Positions 32,464-41,610 of a stretch of DNA of 64,000 nt are shown piece after piece. Location: NCBI GenBank assembly GCA_011800155.1, contig CM022374.1:992001-1056000 (forward strand). The letters are read 5' to 3'. A program made the position numbers and the translations under genes. This DNA comes from Flammulina velutipes (Eukaryota; Basidiomycota; Agaricomycetes; Agaricales; Physalacriaceae). Numbering within the stretch: the stretch's first letter is position 1; each line of letters starts with the position of its first letter. A model generated the notes under the pieces. That model searched no databases, had not been told where the DNA came from, and saw only the letters and a program-made list of their open reading frames with translations.

Positions 32464-32969
32464 ATGTCTGAACCCCAAGAACTCTCCAGGTATTACTTTG
32501 CTTACGATATCGTTCAGATTTACTTAGCTTTTCGCTAGCAAATACGTTCTTCAAACGGTCGGCTTTGACGGTGCGTTTCTACTTGTAAATCCATTTCGGT
32601 CGTCTCAAATACCCTCAAGGCCGCTTCCCCAACCAGAACCAGACCCGCCACTGGTACGCTATCGATCCCAGTTCTCAATTCGAGCTTGCTTAAATTCGGA
32701 CAGCTTCCAGAGCTACGTCGACTACTTCAAATGCGTCGCCGCCAAGGGTGACGACTATGCCCCGTGCAATCAGTTCAAGCGCACCTACCGCGCTCTGTGC
32801 CCCAGTGCGTCTCCATTTCGTCATGTCTAATCAATTATTCTGACTTGCCTCAGATGCCTGGGTATGTTAACGCCACACTCTCTTGATTGATCTCAATAAA
32901 CATTCGCAGGTTGACAAATGGGATGAGCAGCGCGAAGAGGGAACGTTCCCCGCATCTCTGGAGCCTTAA
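32464..32969 (+). CDS. COX12: Cytochrome c oxidase subunit VIb (Cox12), 86 aa in six exons
   Basis: This small intermembrane-space subunit of complex IV joins the two Cox monomers. Six tiny exons (32464-32489, 32539-32570, 32620-32653, 32704-32804, 32854-32861, 32910-32969) sum to 261 nt in perfect phase. The product reads YVLQTVGFDGRFPNQNQTRH and then the twin-cysteine helices CFQSYVDYFKC (CX9C) and CNQFKRTYRALC (CX10C). It ends WDEQREEGTFPASLEP, as in yeast Cox12. Exon 5 is only 8 nt and encodes the end of Asn, Ala and Trp. The cysteine spacing and the C-terminus make the identity firm despite the fragmented structure. Confidence 0.92.
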
Positions 32970-33214
32970 TTCCTGGCCAAGCGTTGTAAACCAAGAAAGC
33001 ATAGTAAAGTAGACACCCATGTTTTCTCAGAAATCATATCCACAGGTCACTTGCACGCCTGCCGTTCTCACCTGTGATTCGCCCGAGACAATCTGTACGC
33101 CCGCTTATCGCCCAAGAACCAGCGACCGTGGGGCCAGGCAATTCCGAATAAAACTTTGGCCCTGTTTTGTGTCCTCATGTGAGCCGCCCACCTTCTTGAC
33201 CTTCAACCACCACC

Positions 33215-34478
33215 ATGGATTATTCGAATGAACCACCTCACTCCGAACTGCTCGAAATACAGGCTCACCAACCGTTCAATGCTGAACCTCCCTCTTCCTC
33301 ACTTGTCGAGTTTCAGATAACCCCTGAAGAGCTCGTCTACTGTCGAAATCACGGCCCCGTTCGCACATTCCCCGAGGATGAGTATGTGGTAGAGATACAC
33401 AACCTCAATGGGACCAAGAACTGCCTATCTCTGCCAGACATCAAGAAGACATTTACAAAGACCCGCGTTGTTGCCGCTTTACAGGTGAGTTACTTTCTCT
33501 CCCCCTCGAGGTTTCGTGAGTCCTGAATTCTGCTCTCAGTGTGCGGGGAACCGACGTAACGAAATGGGAGCTATCAAGCCTGTGAACGGTGTCGGGTGGA
33601 ACGACGGAGTCATAGCCAACTGTGTTTGGGCCGGCGCACGACTGCGCGACGTACTGACGCACTTGGGCGTCCACATGCAAGCCGGTCATCACGTAACCTT
33701 CGCTTCGTACGCGACGTTATGCCAGGACGACAAATACTACGGATCTTCCGTTCCTATTGAGAGCGCCTTCAGTTTGGATGACGATGTTCTCCTAGCGTAC
33801 GAGGCAAGTGCATCCGTCTTCAGAACAATGCACATATTGATATCTATATTGTAGATGAATGACGAGCCTCTCACTCCAGAACACGGCGGGCCTCTCCGAC
33901 TGGTCGTACCCGGCGTCCTTGGAGCGAGATGGGTAAAGTGGCTTGACACTATAACCATATCCCCCGACGAATCTCCCAACTTTTATCAACAACGAGATTA
34001 CAAGGTCCTTCCACCAACTGTATGTCCTTTCAATGCCATTTGAGCATATTTCTCAACGTAACTAACTGGATGATAGGTAACAAGCAAACAGGCCGCTGCC
34101 GATCTATGGTCGAAATACCCCGCCATGACCTCCCTACCTCTCAATTCTGTCGTGGCAGTAGCAACATACACCTCCGATTCTACCCTCTTTGTCAAAGGAT
34201 ATGCTGTCCCTGGTGGAAATGGAAATGTTTCCGCTGTCCATGTCTCTATTGATGGAGGCCATAGTTGGGTACCCACGACGATGACCTATCAGGAAGGGAA
34301 ATGGAGTTGGACGCTGTGGGAGGTTGAGTTGAAGGATGTGCCCAGTAATGGTCTCGTCTATTCGAGGGTGACAGACGTGAAAGGGAACGTGCAGAAGCAG
34401 GAGAGTGCTTGGAATATGAGGGGTGTGGCATACGATGCGTGGGGGAGGAAGAGATGGACGGGGCCTCTGCCGTGTTGA
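33215..34478 (+). CDS. Sulfite oxidase-type molybdenum enzyme (366 aa)
   Basis: This enzyme most likely oxidises sulfite to sulfate with a molybdopterin cofactor. Four exons (33215-33484, 33540-33803, 33855-34019, 34077-34478) give 366 residues. The molybdenum-ligand Cys is in the CAGNRRNEM motif at the start of exon 2. Other family blocks are [50 protein letters not shown] and, in the C-terminal dimerisation domain, [12 protein letters not shown]. There is no cytochrome b5 domain, so it resembles plant sulfite oxidase, which uses oxygen. The C-terminus (GPLPC) lacks a peroxisomal SKL signal, and no presequence is seen. Intron 2 begins with GC (GCAAGT), not GT. Confidence 0.9.
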
Positions 34479-34669
34479 AGTAGTAACTCGTATGGGCTAC
34501 GTCTGCACTATCTACTGCTTACTTTGGTTGCAATGCATTTTAATTTTTAACTTTGAACAACGCAATTCTATTCGAATCATGTGATCGTGGTTGCTCAACG
34601 AAATTCTGAATTTTAGTCCTTCAGTTGGACTACCACTGTTGCTGTCAGTAATACCATCGTTCGAGGAAA

Positions 34670-36077
34670 ATGACTCAGACTGATTTCCTAGTAGCCTCTT
34701 CGATATGCGTTTCTACAACTATTGCTGGACTAGTAGGAGCCTTATTCTATTGGCGAGCAGGAGACCATCGTTTGCGCGCTAAGGTTGGTAGTACTGCTTT
34801 TGATAGGCGCTGCAGCACACTGACGTTTTCCACGTACTCAGCTCCCACACAGTCTACAATCATGGCGCATTCCTGGACCAGACTGGGACGCGGAAGAATC
34901 TGTATGGGCACCTTTCATGCCGGTTTTGGTCAAACATGGCTTGGAGCGTTGGCCATCCCCTCGAGGCCCTTGTGCCTACCAACGCGTCGAACATTTACCC
35001 ATCGCTAGTGGCTATTTCTTTGCGACGTCGTCCAATTTCGAAAGCGAAGCGCTATGGACGGACGCGCGCTCTTTCTCGTACAATGTATGTTGCCTGTTCT
35101 GATTCATGCATGTTTCAACCCTTATTGTCACTCAGAATGCCCTCAAACGCGTGGTGCGGACTCGAGAGGGTCAAGACCTAGTCTGTCGCCTTATGGTCAT
35201 TCACGATGAAGGCCACGAGTGTCTCAAAGCCCTGCGCCGGTTGGCTACTGGCGCGAACACCCTCCTCGCCGACAATCACGTACTACCAATGGTCCGCGAG
35301 CTACATTTCGAAGACATCGTTTGCGGGCTATTTCCTCTGACCGGACCAAGTATGGCTGACTCTTTTGGGCCAACTGCCTACTTTGTCAAGAATTCCGTGG
35401 GGGACGTCATGGACATGCTCCTGCAAGCTCTGGAGGTACTAGACCGATTATATACAACTGACTAGCTGCTCAATTGTTTCCTATCTAGGCCCTAGCTTTT
35501 ATTCATAGAAAACGCGTTGCCCATCGAGTATGTCAATCATCCTCGCCTTGAGGCGACTCTTCCTAATCTTTGTGACAGGATGCCTTCCACAACAACTTCC
35601 TAGTGGAATGGCAGCCCCAATCGATGAGGACCAAAACTCTACCGACAAGTCGGCCACGTGTCTACTTGATTGACTTCGAGACCGCCATCTGCTTCCCAGA
35701 AGATCGTCCTTACGACGAGTGTCTGTGCTCGGGTATGCCATTCAACGACTTGAAGTTATGTGACTATGCGCATCCGTACCCGAAGATGATCGCCGACGAT
35801 AACGAGTACAATCCCTTCCTCCTGGACCTCTGGCAGTTGACGTTCTATTTTCAATATCTCAAGGTTAGCCCGTACATGCAGAGGGTGATGGGGTAGTCCG
35901 ATTCATATCCTTTTCTGTCAGACATCCTTCCAACCTCTCGACGATCTTTTGCCGGTGCTGATACGGCAGGGCACAGCGGAGAAGGCACATGAAGCACTGC
36001 GTTATATCATCGGGTCGACACCTCCTGAAGCTTTATTGCTTGAACTCGTTTTCGAGAAGGAGACATATCTAAATTAA
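34670..36077 (+). CDS. Membrane-anchored protein kinase-like protein (378 aa)
   Basis: Six exons (34670-34783, 34842-35084, 35136-35435, 35489-35527, 35579-35863, 35922-36077) join in phase to 378 residues. An N-terminal hydrophobic helix (FLVASSICVSTTIAGLVGAL) would anchor it in a membrane. A degenerate kinase fold follows. The catalytic loop is VAHRDAFHNNFLV, with the HRD Asp and the metal-binding Asn kept. DFG is replaced by IDFE, and no clear glycine-rich loop is seen. It belongs to the same basidiomycete kinase-like class as the partial gene at 1-914, although the two are well diverged. Function is unknown; it may be a weak or non-canonical kinase. Confidence 0.78.
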
Positions 36078-36287
36078 GTCTTCTCTATTTACGCTGTTCG
36101 ACTTGTCATCTGCTCTTGAATTATGTTGATTAGTCTGAATATTCGGGAGGGGGGTTGTTTGTTTCTAAAAGAAAGATTCATGTCCGCTCTTACTCAACTT
36201 GCTCGTAATGCGTCCGTCTTCTGACCGACAGCGTTTTCCCCTCAGCTTCTGTCCTATCCCTCAGCTGTGTTCCGTGCTACCTCCATC

Positions 36288-37737
36288 ATGTCGTCGATAT
36301 CCTCAGTTTTCCTGGACTGGCTTGCTGATAGTATCAAGATTAATCCTTCGACAGAATGTCTCGAAGAAGGTCTTCCAATCTTAACAAGAGTATTCAACGA
36401 TTACATGTATGGGAATGCCTTCTCACTTTCGTCGTCACCTGATGACCGGTTTCCTAGCACTGAATCACTGCTGTATGTAGTGGCGCAATGACCATCACCG
36501 TCTCTCTGACACCATTGTTACAGGCATACCTTGATAACTGGTGGCGATTATCCGTAAGTCTACTGTATATTGGCTAGTAATACAGATCCATTTACCTGGT
36601 ATGGACAGCTTCAGACCTACAATCGGTATTTTGGTGAAAGCTCGCCTCACTGCCACAATGGGTTCACGCCCTCCTCCATCGAGTGAAGCATCCGCCTTCC
36701 AGATCGGATTATACACATATGTCCTTCTCCATTGTCATGCACAGCTGTGGAAGAAATCCGTTCGTCATGGTGCGCCTGGAAGTGCCATCAGCGAGCCCAT
36801 TCACGGAAGCGACCGTTGGGAATCAATCGCACATCTTGGTTTTGGCGCATTTGGGCTAGTGCGAGCATATAAGAGGAAAGGAACAGATAGATGTATTGCA
36901 GCCAAACGCATTTACACAAACCATGGAATCGTAAAAGCGGCGACAGAACGGGAGACGATGACGAAGCTGCGCCATGACCACGTAGTCGACTACTTGGGGT
37001 ATGTCAATTCTCAGTCTGCTGTTGGCTTAAAATCGCATTAATTTACTCTTTCCAGTTCTTCTTTCAACGAGGATGAAGGGCAATTTTGGATCTACTCGGA
37101 GTACATTTCTGGAGGGACTCTGGATCGTCTTGCCATGTCCGTGGTATTGGAGGAGCGTGATATCAAAGTGCTCGCTCGTCAAGTTATCGAAGGTCTTGCG
37201 TATTTGCACGACAACAAAATCATCCACCGCGGTCTCAAAGGAAGCAATCTGCTTATCACGCTCGATGGTTGTGTCAAAATCGGAGACCTTGGCTGCGCCA
37301 CAGTGTTAGATATCAGTAAGCAACTATATTTCGGCCAAGACGTTGTGCTTACCCATGGTGTTTGCAGACAGGTCTCTTTCTCGGCCGGGAACTGCCTCAT
37401 TTGCATCTCCCGAACTCCTGTTAGGTGAACAATACGATGAAAGGACAGATATATGGAGTTTTGGTATGGTGATCGTGGAACTTTTCATGAAAGGTCATCC
37501 ATGGCGTCGAAGGACTGCTGGTTGGATAGCCGTCCAGGTAACTTTTATTCAACGTTTTCGCGACTGCTACTCACTATTGTACAGCTACAAAGCCATCTGA
37601 TTACAACGACAATTGATGACTTGACCGGACAGATTCCAGGTGTATCGGTGAAGGAGATGCTACTTGGTATATTATCTACGAAGTCAAGGAGGCCTCAAGC
37701 TCGTGGACTTATGTCAACCGAGTGGTTTTTTTTTTGA
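36288..37737 (+). CDS. Ste/MAPKKK-like kinase with HRG instead of HRD (probable pseudokinase)
   Basis: Eight exons join in phase; the first five are 36288-36472, 36524-36553, a 13-nt exon at 36586-36598, 36641-36682 and 36745-36998. Residues 1-110 are an uncharacterised helical region. The kinase domain starts at about residue 115 with an intact glycine loop (LGFGAFGLV) and ATP-binding Lys144 (IAAKRIY). The catalytic loop reads IIHRGLKGSNLLI: Gly234 stands where the proton-accepting Asp belongs. Lys236, Asn239 and the metal-binding Asp252 (GDLG) remain. The activation loop (GTASFASPELL) and helix F (TDIWSFGMVIVELF) resemble MAPKKKs. It probably binds ATP but transfers phosphate poorly. Confidence 0.82.
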
Positions 37738-37865
37738 GTTCAAGGGATGTAATAACACTTCAGCCTCCTTAACAAGATAGATATCTTGCAGCCAATGGTT
37801 CGCAGGGGCACGGACATTATCCTTCATTTTGAAGCGTGGGAAGTTGGATCTATTCTACGTTGTAG

Positions 37866-37877
37866 TTAGGGTTAGGG
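37866..37877 (+). promoter_or_regulatory. TTAGGG-type element (two units) upstream of F-box gene
   Basis: TTAGGGTTAGGG lies 83 bp before the ATG at 37960, nearly the same distance and the same orientation as before the paralogous F-box gene at 1000-2577. Confidence 0.45.
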
Positions 37878-37959
37878 TAAAAACGCTTCCTCCTTCATCT
37901 GGAACGCGGTTAGTAAGGTTGTTGACCCCATAGACATAGACTGACTATAAGCTACAGCC

Positions 37960-39534
37960 ATGGATACGCTGAGTACTGCGCAATTATGTATACGAACAGG
38001 GCGAACTTCGGCCAGCGAACTTTCGTCCCTTCGGGCCACAAGGGACTCTCTGTCTTCTCAGGTTTCCCGTATAGAGGACGAAATACAGGCCAAGAAAATG
38101 GAGATCCAGAAAATAGACCTATCTATTCGACACTGCGATACCCTCCTGGCCCCCATCCGTCGGCTCCCTGACGAACTACTTCTCCTCGTTTTCTCTTACG
38201 CAGTCGACGCGTTCATTTCGCGGTTTGCGTGCCGAATCATTGTTGGTCGCGTTTGTCGACACTGGCGCACCCTCTCTCGTTCTTCCCCATCCCTCTGGTC
38301 AACCATCGACATCATAGCCACATTCAAATTCCCGAATGACAGTCTGGGAAAACCGTCCTGCATGCTGCAGCTTATCGAACAATGTCTCGTTCTATCTTAC
38401 CCCCTCCCATTGGATATAGTTGTGAACTTTGACTGTATCATCGACCCCGACGAGGAGCACAACATCGTTGACTACGTCGACGACGTCTTGCGGCCTCTCT
38501 GTAGCCACGCTACTCGATGGCGCTCGTTCAGATATAGCGGACCGTCAATCCGGGAAAGCAGGCAAACCCATCCGAACATCGACGCAAGGCTGGCGTTCCT
38601 TCACCTTGAGACGCTGGAGTCTCTCGACATAACCTTCCGAGGAGAGTTCTACCACGAATACATGGAAGATCCTGTATACGTGCCCAATCTGCGAATCCTG
38701 CAAACCTCCATAACACATCACTTGTTCATGTTTCCATATGGGATCTTGACAACATTTACAGGACCCTTCGAAGAAGACGAGTCGTGTTACGAGTTTCTTA
38801 CGGAAGCGACCAATCTTACTTCTCTCTATGTCACCCATATTGGACCACATATAGAGATCGAATATCCCCCTCTAATTCTCAGTCGCCTACGGACTTTCAA
38901 AGTGAACGCCTGTGCCATTGTCCCTCTTCTCAACACCATCACCATTCCCCTCCTCGAAGAGTTCGCCCAGCCTATGTATGATCAGCATACCATCAAGCAT
39001 CCGAACGGGTGTGTCGATTCTATGTCTGACGCGACGACAATTCTGCAATCTCTTATAGAGCGCTCGCGATGCTCTGTCCGCGTTCTGGACATCGGTGGTA
39101 CAAATGTTCCCTCTACAATTTTGAAAGCCTTCAAAGACCACGGAGCCACGCTCACGCGTCTGAGGATCAATCTACATTCGAGTATCTCTTACGATTCTCA
39201 TGAAACGCTTGAGCTCCTCACTCTGCCTGCTCTTTTTCCGCGTCTTGCGGAGCTGGAGATCGTGACGGATGTGTTTGAGGACATATTGGTTCGTGGGCAC
39301 CGTTTGGAGGAGATGTTACGTTCACGATGGGATGTACCGGGTGGGGGCATGCTAAAGAGACTGAGATTGGAACTGGAGGTTATTCCGGACGATGGCATCA
39401 CGCTTCGTTACAAGACATCTGCGCTCTCACTCTATCTTCGTAGCCAGAAGCAAAAGGGCATCAATGTGCAGTTTATCGTTGAAGGGCGTGATATGTTGGG
39501 GGAAGTCCAGAAGTTTATCGAGACTTTTATGTAG
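37960..39534 (+). CDS. Coiled-coil F-box protein (524 aa), paralogue of the 1000-2577 gene
   Basis: This single-exon gene aligns end to end with the gene at 1000-2577. The N-terminus (MDTLSTAQLCIRTGRTSASE) and coiled coil (residues 22-60) correspond. The F-box is LLAPIRRLPDELLLLVFSY, and the VCRHWRTLSRSSPSLWSTI segment is shared word for word apart from one residue. The C-terminal leucine-rich part keeps the same landmarks (LTSLYVTHIGPH, EEMLRSRWDVPGGG, GRDML). Both copies look intact, and their similarity extends into the promoter element. They lie in opposite orientation about 36 kb apart, so together they form a dispersed inverted duplication. The gene directly follows two kinase-like genes on the same strand. 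Confidence 0.87.
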   Translation: MDTLSTAQLCIRTGRTSASELSSLRATRDSLSSQVSRIEDEIQAKKMEIQKIDLSIRHCDTLLAPIRRLPDELLLLVFSYAVDAFISRFACRIIVGRVCRHWRTLSRSSPSLWSTIDIIATFKFPNDSLGKPSCMLQLIEQCLVLSYPLPLDIVVNFDCIIDPDEEHNIVDYVDDVLRPLCSHATRWRSFRYSGPSIRESRQTHPNIDARLAFLHLETLESLDITFRGEFYHEYMEDPVYVPNLRILQTSITHHLFMFPYGILTTFTGPFEEDESCYEFLTEATNLTSLYVTHIGPHIEIEYPPLILSRLRTFKVNACAIVPLLNTITIPLLEEFAQPMYDQHTIKHPNGCVDSMSDATTILQSLIERSRCSVRVLDIGGTNVPSTILKAFKDHGATLTRLRINLHSSISYDSHETLELLTLPALFPRLAELEIVTDVFEDILVRGHRLEEMLRSRWDVPGGGMLKRLRLELEVIPDDGITLRYKTSALSLYLRSQKQKGINVQFIVEGRDMLGEVQKFIETFM

Positions 39535-39898
39535 CGTACCACAGCTCACAATATCTATATAGTTTTAGTATTCGGTCAATATCAAGCGAGTCCTTAAGGA
39601 TAGAGTCAGCACCTTGTTGATCTCACTTCGGAGATTATGTTTGAATCAAAACATCTTCACTACAAGTAGCTACTTATGTCGATTGGCATTAACTCTAATT
39701 GTCTGAACGACAGACAGTTCATTCTCGTTTTTTCTGTACTGCTCGATATATTTAAATAATTAATTTTCACGTTTCTGCTGTACTCTTATGTATGTATTTG
39801 AAATTTCTACATCTCTTTTGTTCTCTCCTTCGCTGTGGGTCGCGACAACGTTTTAACTTCAAGCGGATGCTGATTTATACTTAATAGATATCTGAATC
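39535..39898. other. Intergenic region between two F-box genes
   Basis: This AT-rich 364-bp stretch lies between two plus-strand F-box genes. No TTAGGG-type element or gene is seen. Confidence 0.5.
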
Positions 39899-41548
39899 AT
39901 GCAACACGACGCGGATTATACTCGTCAATTCCAGTATGGAGTCCTTGCAATGTCGCGTAAAGGATATCCACGCAGCCCATCAGTTGAATCCACCATTCGA
40001 GCGGAAATTCTAGCGTTGCGGGCAGCAGTGGAACGAGATCCGTACCAAGTGGAGCCCGAAACCATACTCAATCACCTCAGACTTCGACAGTGGGAGTCTC
40101 TTCTCGCCCCAGTACGCCGGCTTCCACCGGAGCTCCTTGTGCGCATTTTTATCCTCCTCGAGGATGATTTGGTTTCCGCCGGGGCTCCCAGAGCTGTCGT
40201 TGGCTGTGTGTGCAAGCTGTGGCGCACTGTATCACGATCTACTTCTTCCCTTTGGTCCTCCATCAGGATAGAAGTAATCAAGACTGTTACTTCTGGGTAC
40301 AAGACGTCGGAAGAACCCAACACTTCTTTTCTGGATCAATGCCTAGCTCTATCGTACCCCCAGCCTCTCTCCATCTTCCTTCGCATCAATCTATACTCCT
40401 TGCAGCAGAGGCCACTTGCCCTTTTAGCTGATAATTGCCTTCGGTGGCGCAATCTGGTGTGCCATGGATCCCAGCAGGCTATCGAGTATTTCCTCACGCC
40501 GCTATGCCCAAAATTGCCCATGTTAGAGAGGCTGCAGCTGGCTTACAAGCATTTTAGTGCGGGCGTCGTGCCCGAAAGCATTATCCTACCACCCTCTCTG
40601 CTGCACCTCGCCCTTAATGCCTATTCCCCGCATATCACTCTCAGGTGGTCTACCCTCGTATCCCTCGCCATCGGATTCGATAGCCCTTTAGTGTGCTACG
40701 ACGTACTGCGCCAAACGACCAATCTCGTTCATCTTTCTCTGACGCACCTCGCGTACGAAGAACCGGGTCACAGTAGCCAGTCGCGATTGACTCCAATTGA
40801 GCTCGGATCTCTCCTCGAGCTCGAGCTATCACCCTGCGCTGCGCAAGATGTCATCGAACTGTTCAGGTTTCCCCACCTAGATTCATTATTACTCCATAAA
40901 TCCTTCGATAAGGAAAAGTATCACACCCACCTTGACGAAGATTACGGCTGCGACGACTGCAGCGGGCCTGCTACCATGATCAAGCGTGTGCATACCATGC
41001 TCAAACTCTCAAAATGTTCTCTTCGAGCACTCAAGATCGAATGGGACGTCAATCTTGAGGACTGTCCCATATTTCGGCTTTGCAGATCTGTCACCATCCT
41101 TAGCGTCCACTTCTGGGCACAGGTGATTGAGCGACATGTACAGGCGATCGTATTTCTCGACTCCCTAGTCGTCAAGGCTGGGGAGTCAGCAACACCCACC
41201 AGCACGCTCTTTCCTTGTCTTATGGATCTGGAAATCCGCTTTTCGGACGCATTCGACGGGACGTCGTCTAGGTATACTCACGGAGTTTATACCAGCAAAT
41301 CCATCGAGGAGGTTTTGATCTCCCGCTCCAAAGAGCCAAGTGTCGCGCAAATAGCTAGATTTTCCTTGCTGTCATTGGGAGAGGATTGGCCCGAAGAGGA
41401 CCCTTTGCAACACCAGCGATATGCGACATGTGCCCTCTCCTGGTTTTTGCAGTCATTGGCGGTGAATGAAGGTGTTAATGTGAGCTGGATGCTCGGTGAC
41501 GTGGACGTGCTTGAGAGAGGCCGCCAGTATCTATCGACTATTCGTTGA
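39899..41548 (+). CDS. F-box protein (549 aa)
   Basis: This is a single-exon F-box member with a shorter helix before the F-box than its neighbours. The core is LLAPVRRLPPELLVRIFILL at about residues 71-90, followed by VCKLWRTVSRSTSSLWSSI. The C-terminal region carries TNLVHLSLTHLAYEE and other leucine-rich segments, and ends with the family's WMLGDVDVLERGRQY block. It differs enough from the 37960 gene that they are old paralogues rather than a fresh duplication. A second in-frame ATG at codon 18 (MSRKGYPRS) could also serve as start. It converges on NUP159 with only 62 bp between the stop codons. Confidence 0.82.
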   Translation: MQHDADYTRQFQYGVLAMSRKGYPRSPSVESTIRAEILALRAAVERDPYQVEPETILNHLRLRQWESLLAPVRRLPPELLVRIFILLEDDLVSAGAPRAVVGCVCKLWRTVSRSTSSLWSSIRIEVIKTVTSGYKTSEEPNTSFLDQCLALSYPQPLSIFLRINLYSLQQRPLALLADNCLRWRNLVCHGSQQAIEYFLTPLCPKLPMLERLQLAYKHFSAGVVPESIILPPSLLHLALNAYSPHITLRWSTLVSLAIGFDSPLVCYDVLRQTTNLVHLSLTHLAYEEPGHSSQSRLTPIELGSLLELELSPCAAQDVIELFRFPHLDSLLLHKSFDKEKYHTHLDEDYGCDDCSGPATMIKRVHTMLKLSKCSLRALKIEWDVNLEDCPIFRLCRSVTILSVHFWAQVIERHVQAIVFLDSLVVKAGESATPTSTLFPCLMDLEIRFSDAFDGTSSRYTHGVYTSKSIEEVLISRSKEPSVAQIARFSLLSLGEDWPEEDPLQHQRYATCALSWFLQSLAVNEGVNVSWMLGDVDVLERGRQYLSTIR

Positions 41549-41610
41549 ATTATTACATACATCCTACTTACATCACAGGCATGGACAACAAAACTAAAGT
41601 TAGTACATCT

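Noticed and set aside
2663..37877. TTAGGG repeats as a sign of a chromosome end
   Set aside because: Each copy has only one or two units and lies next to a gene start. Dense conserved genes on both sides argue against a subtelomere.
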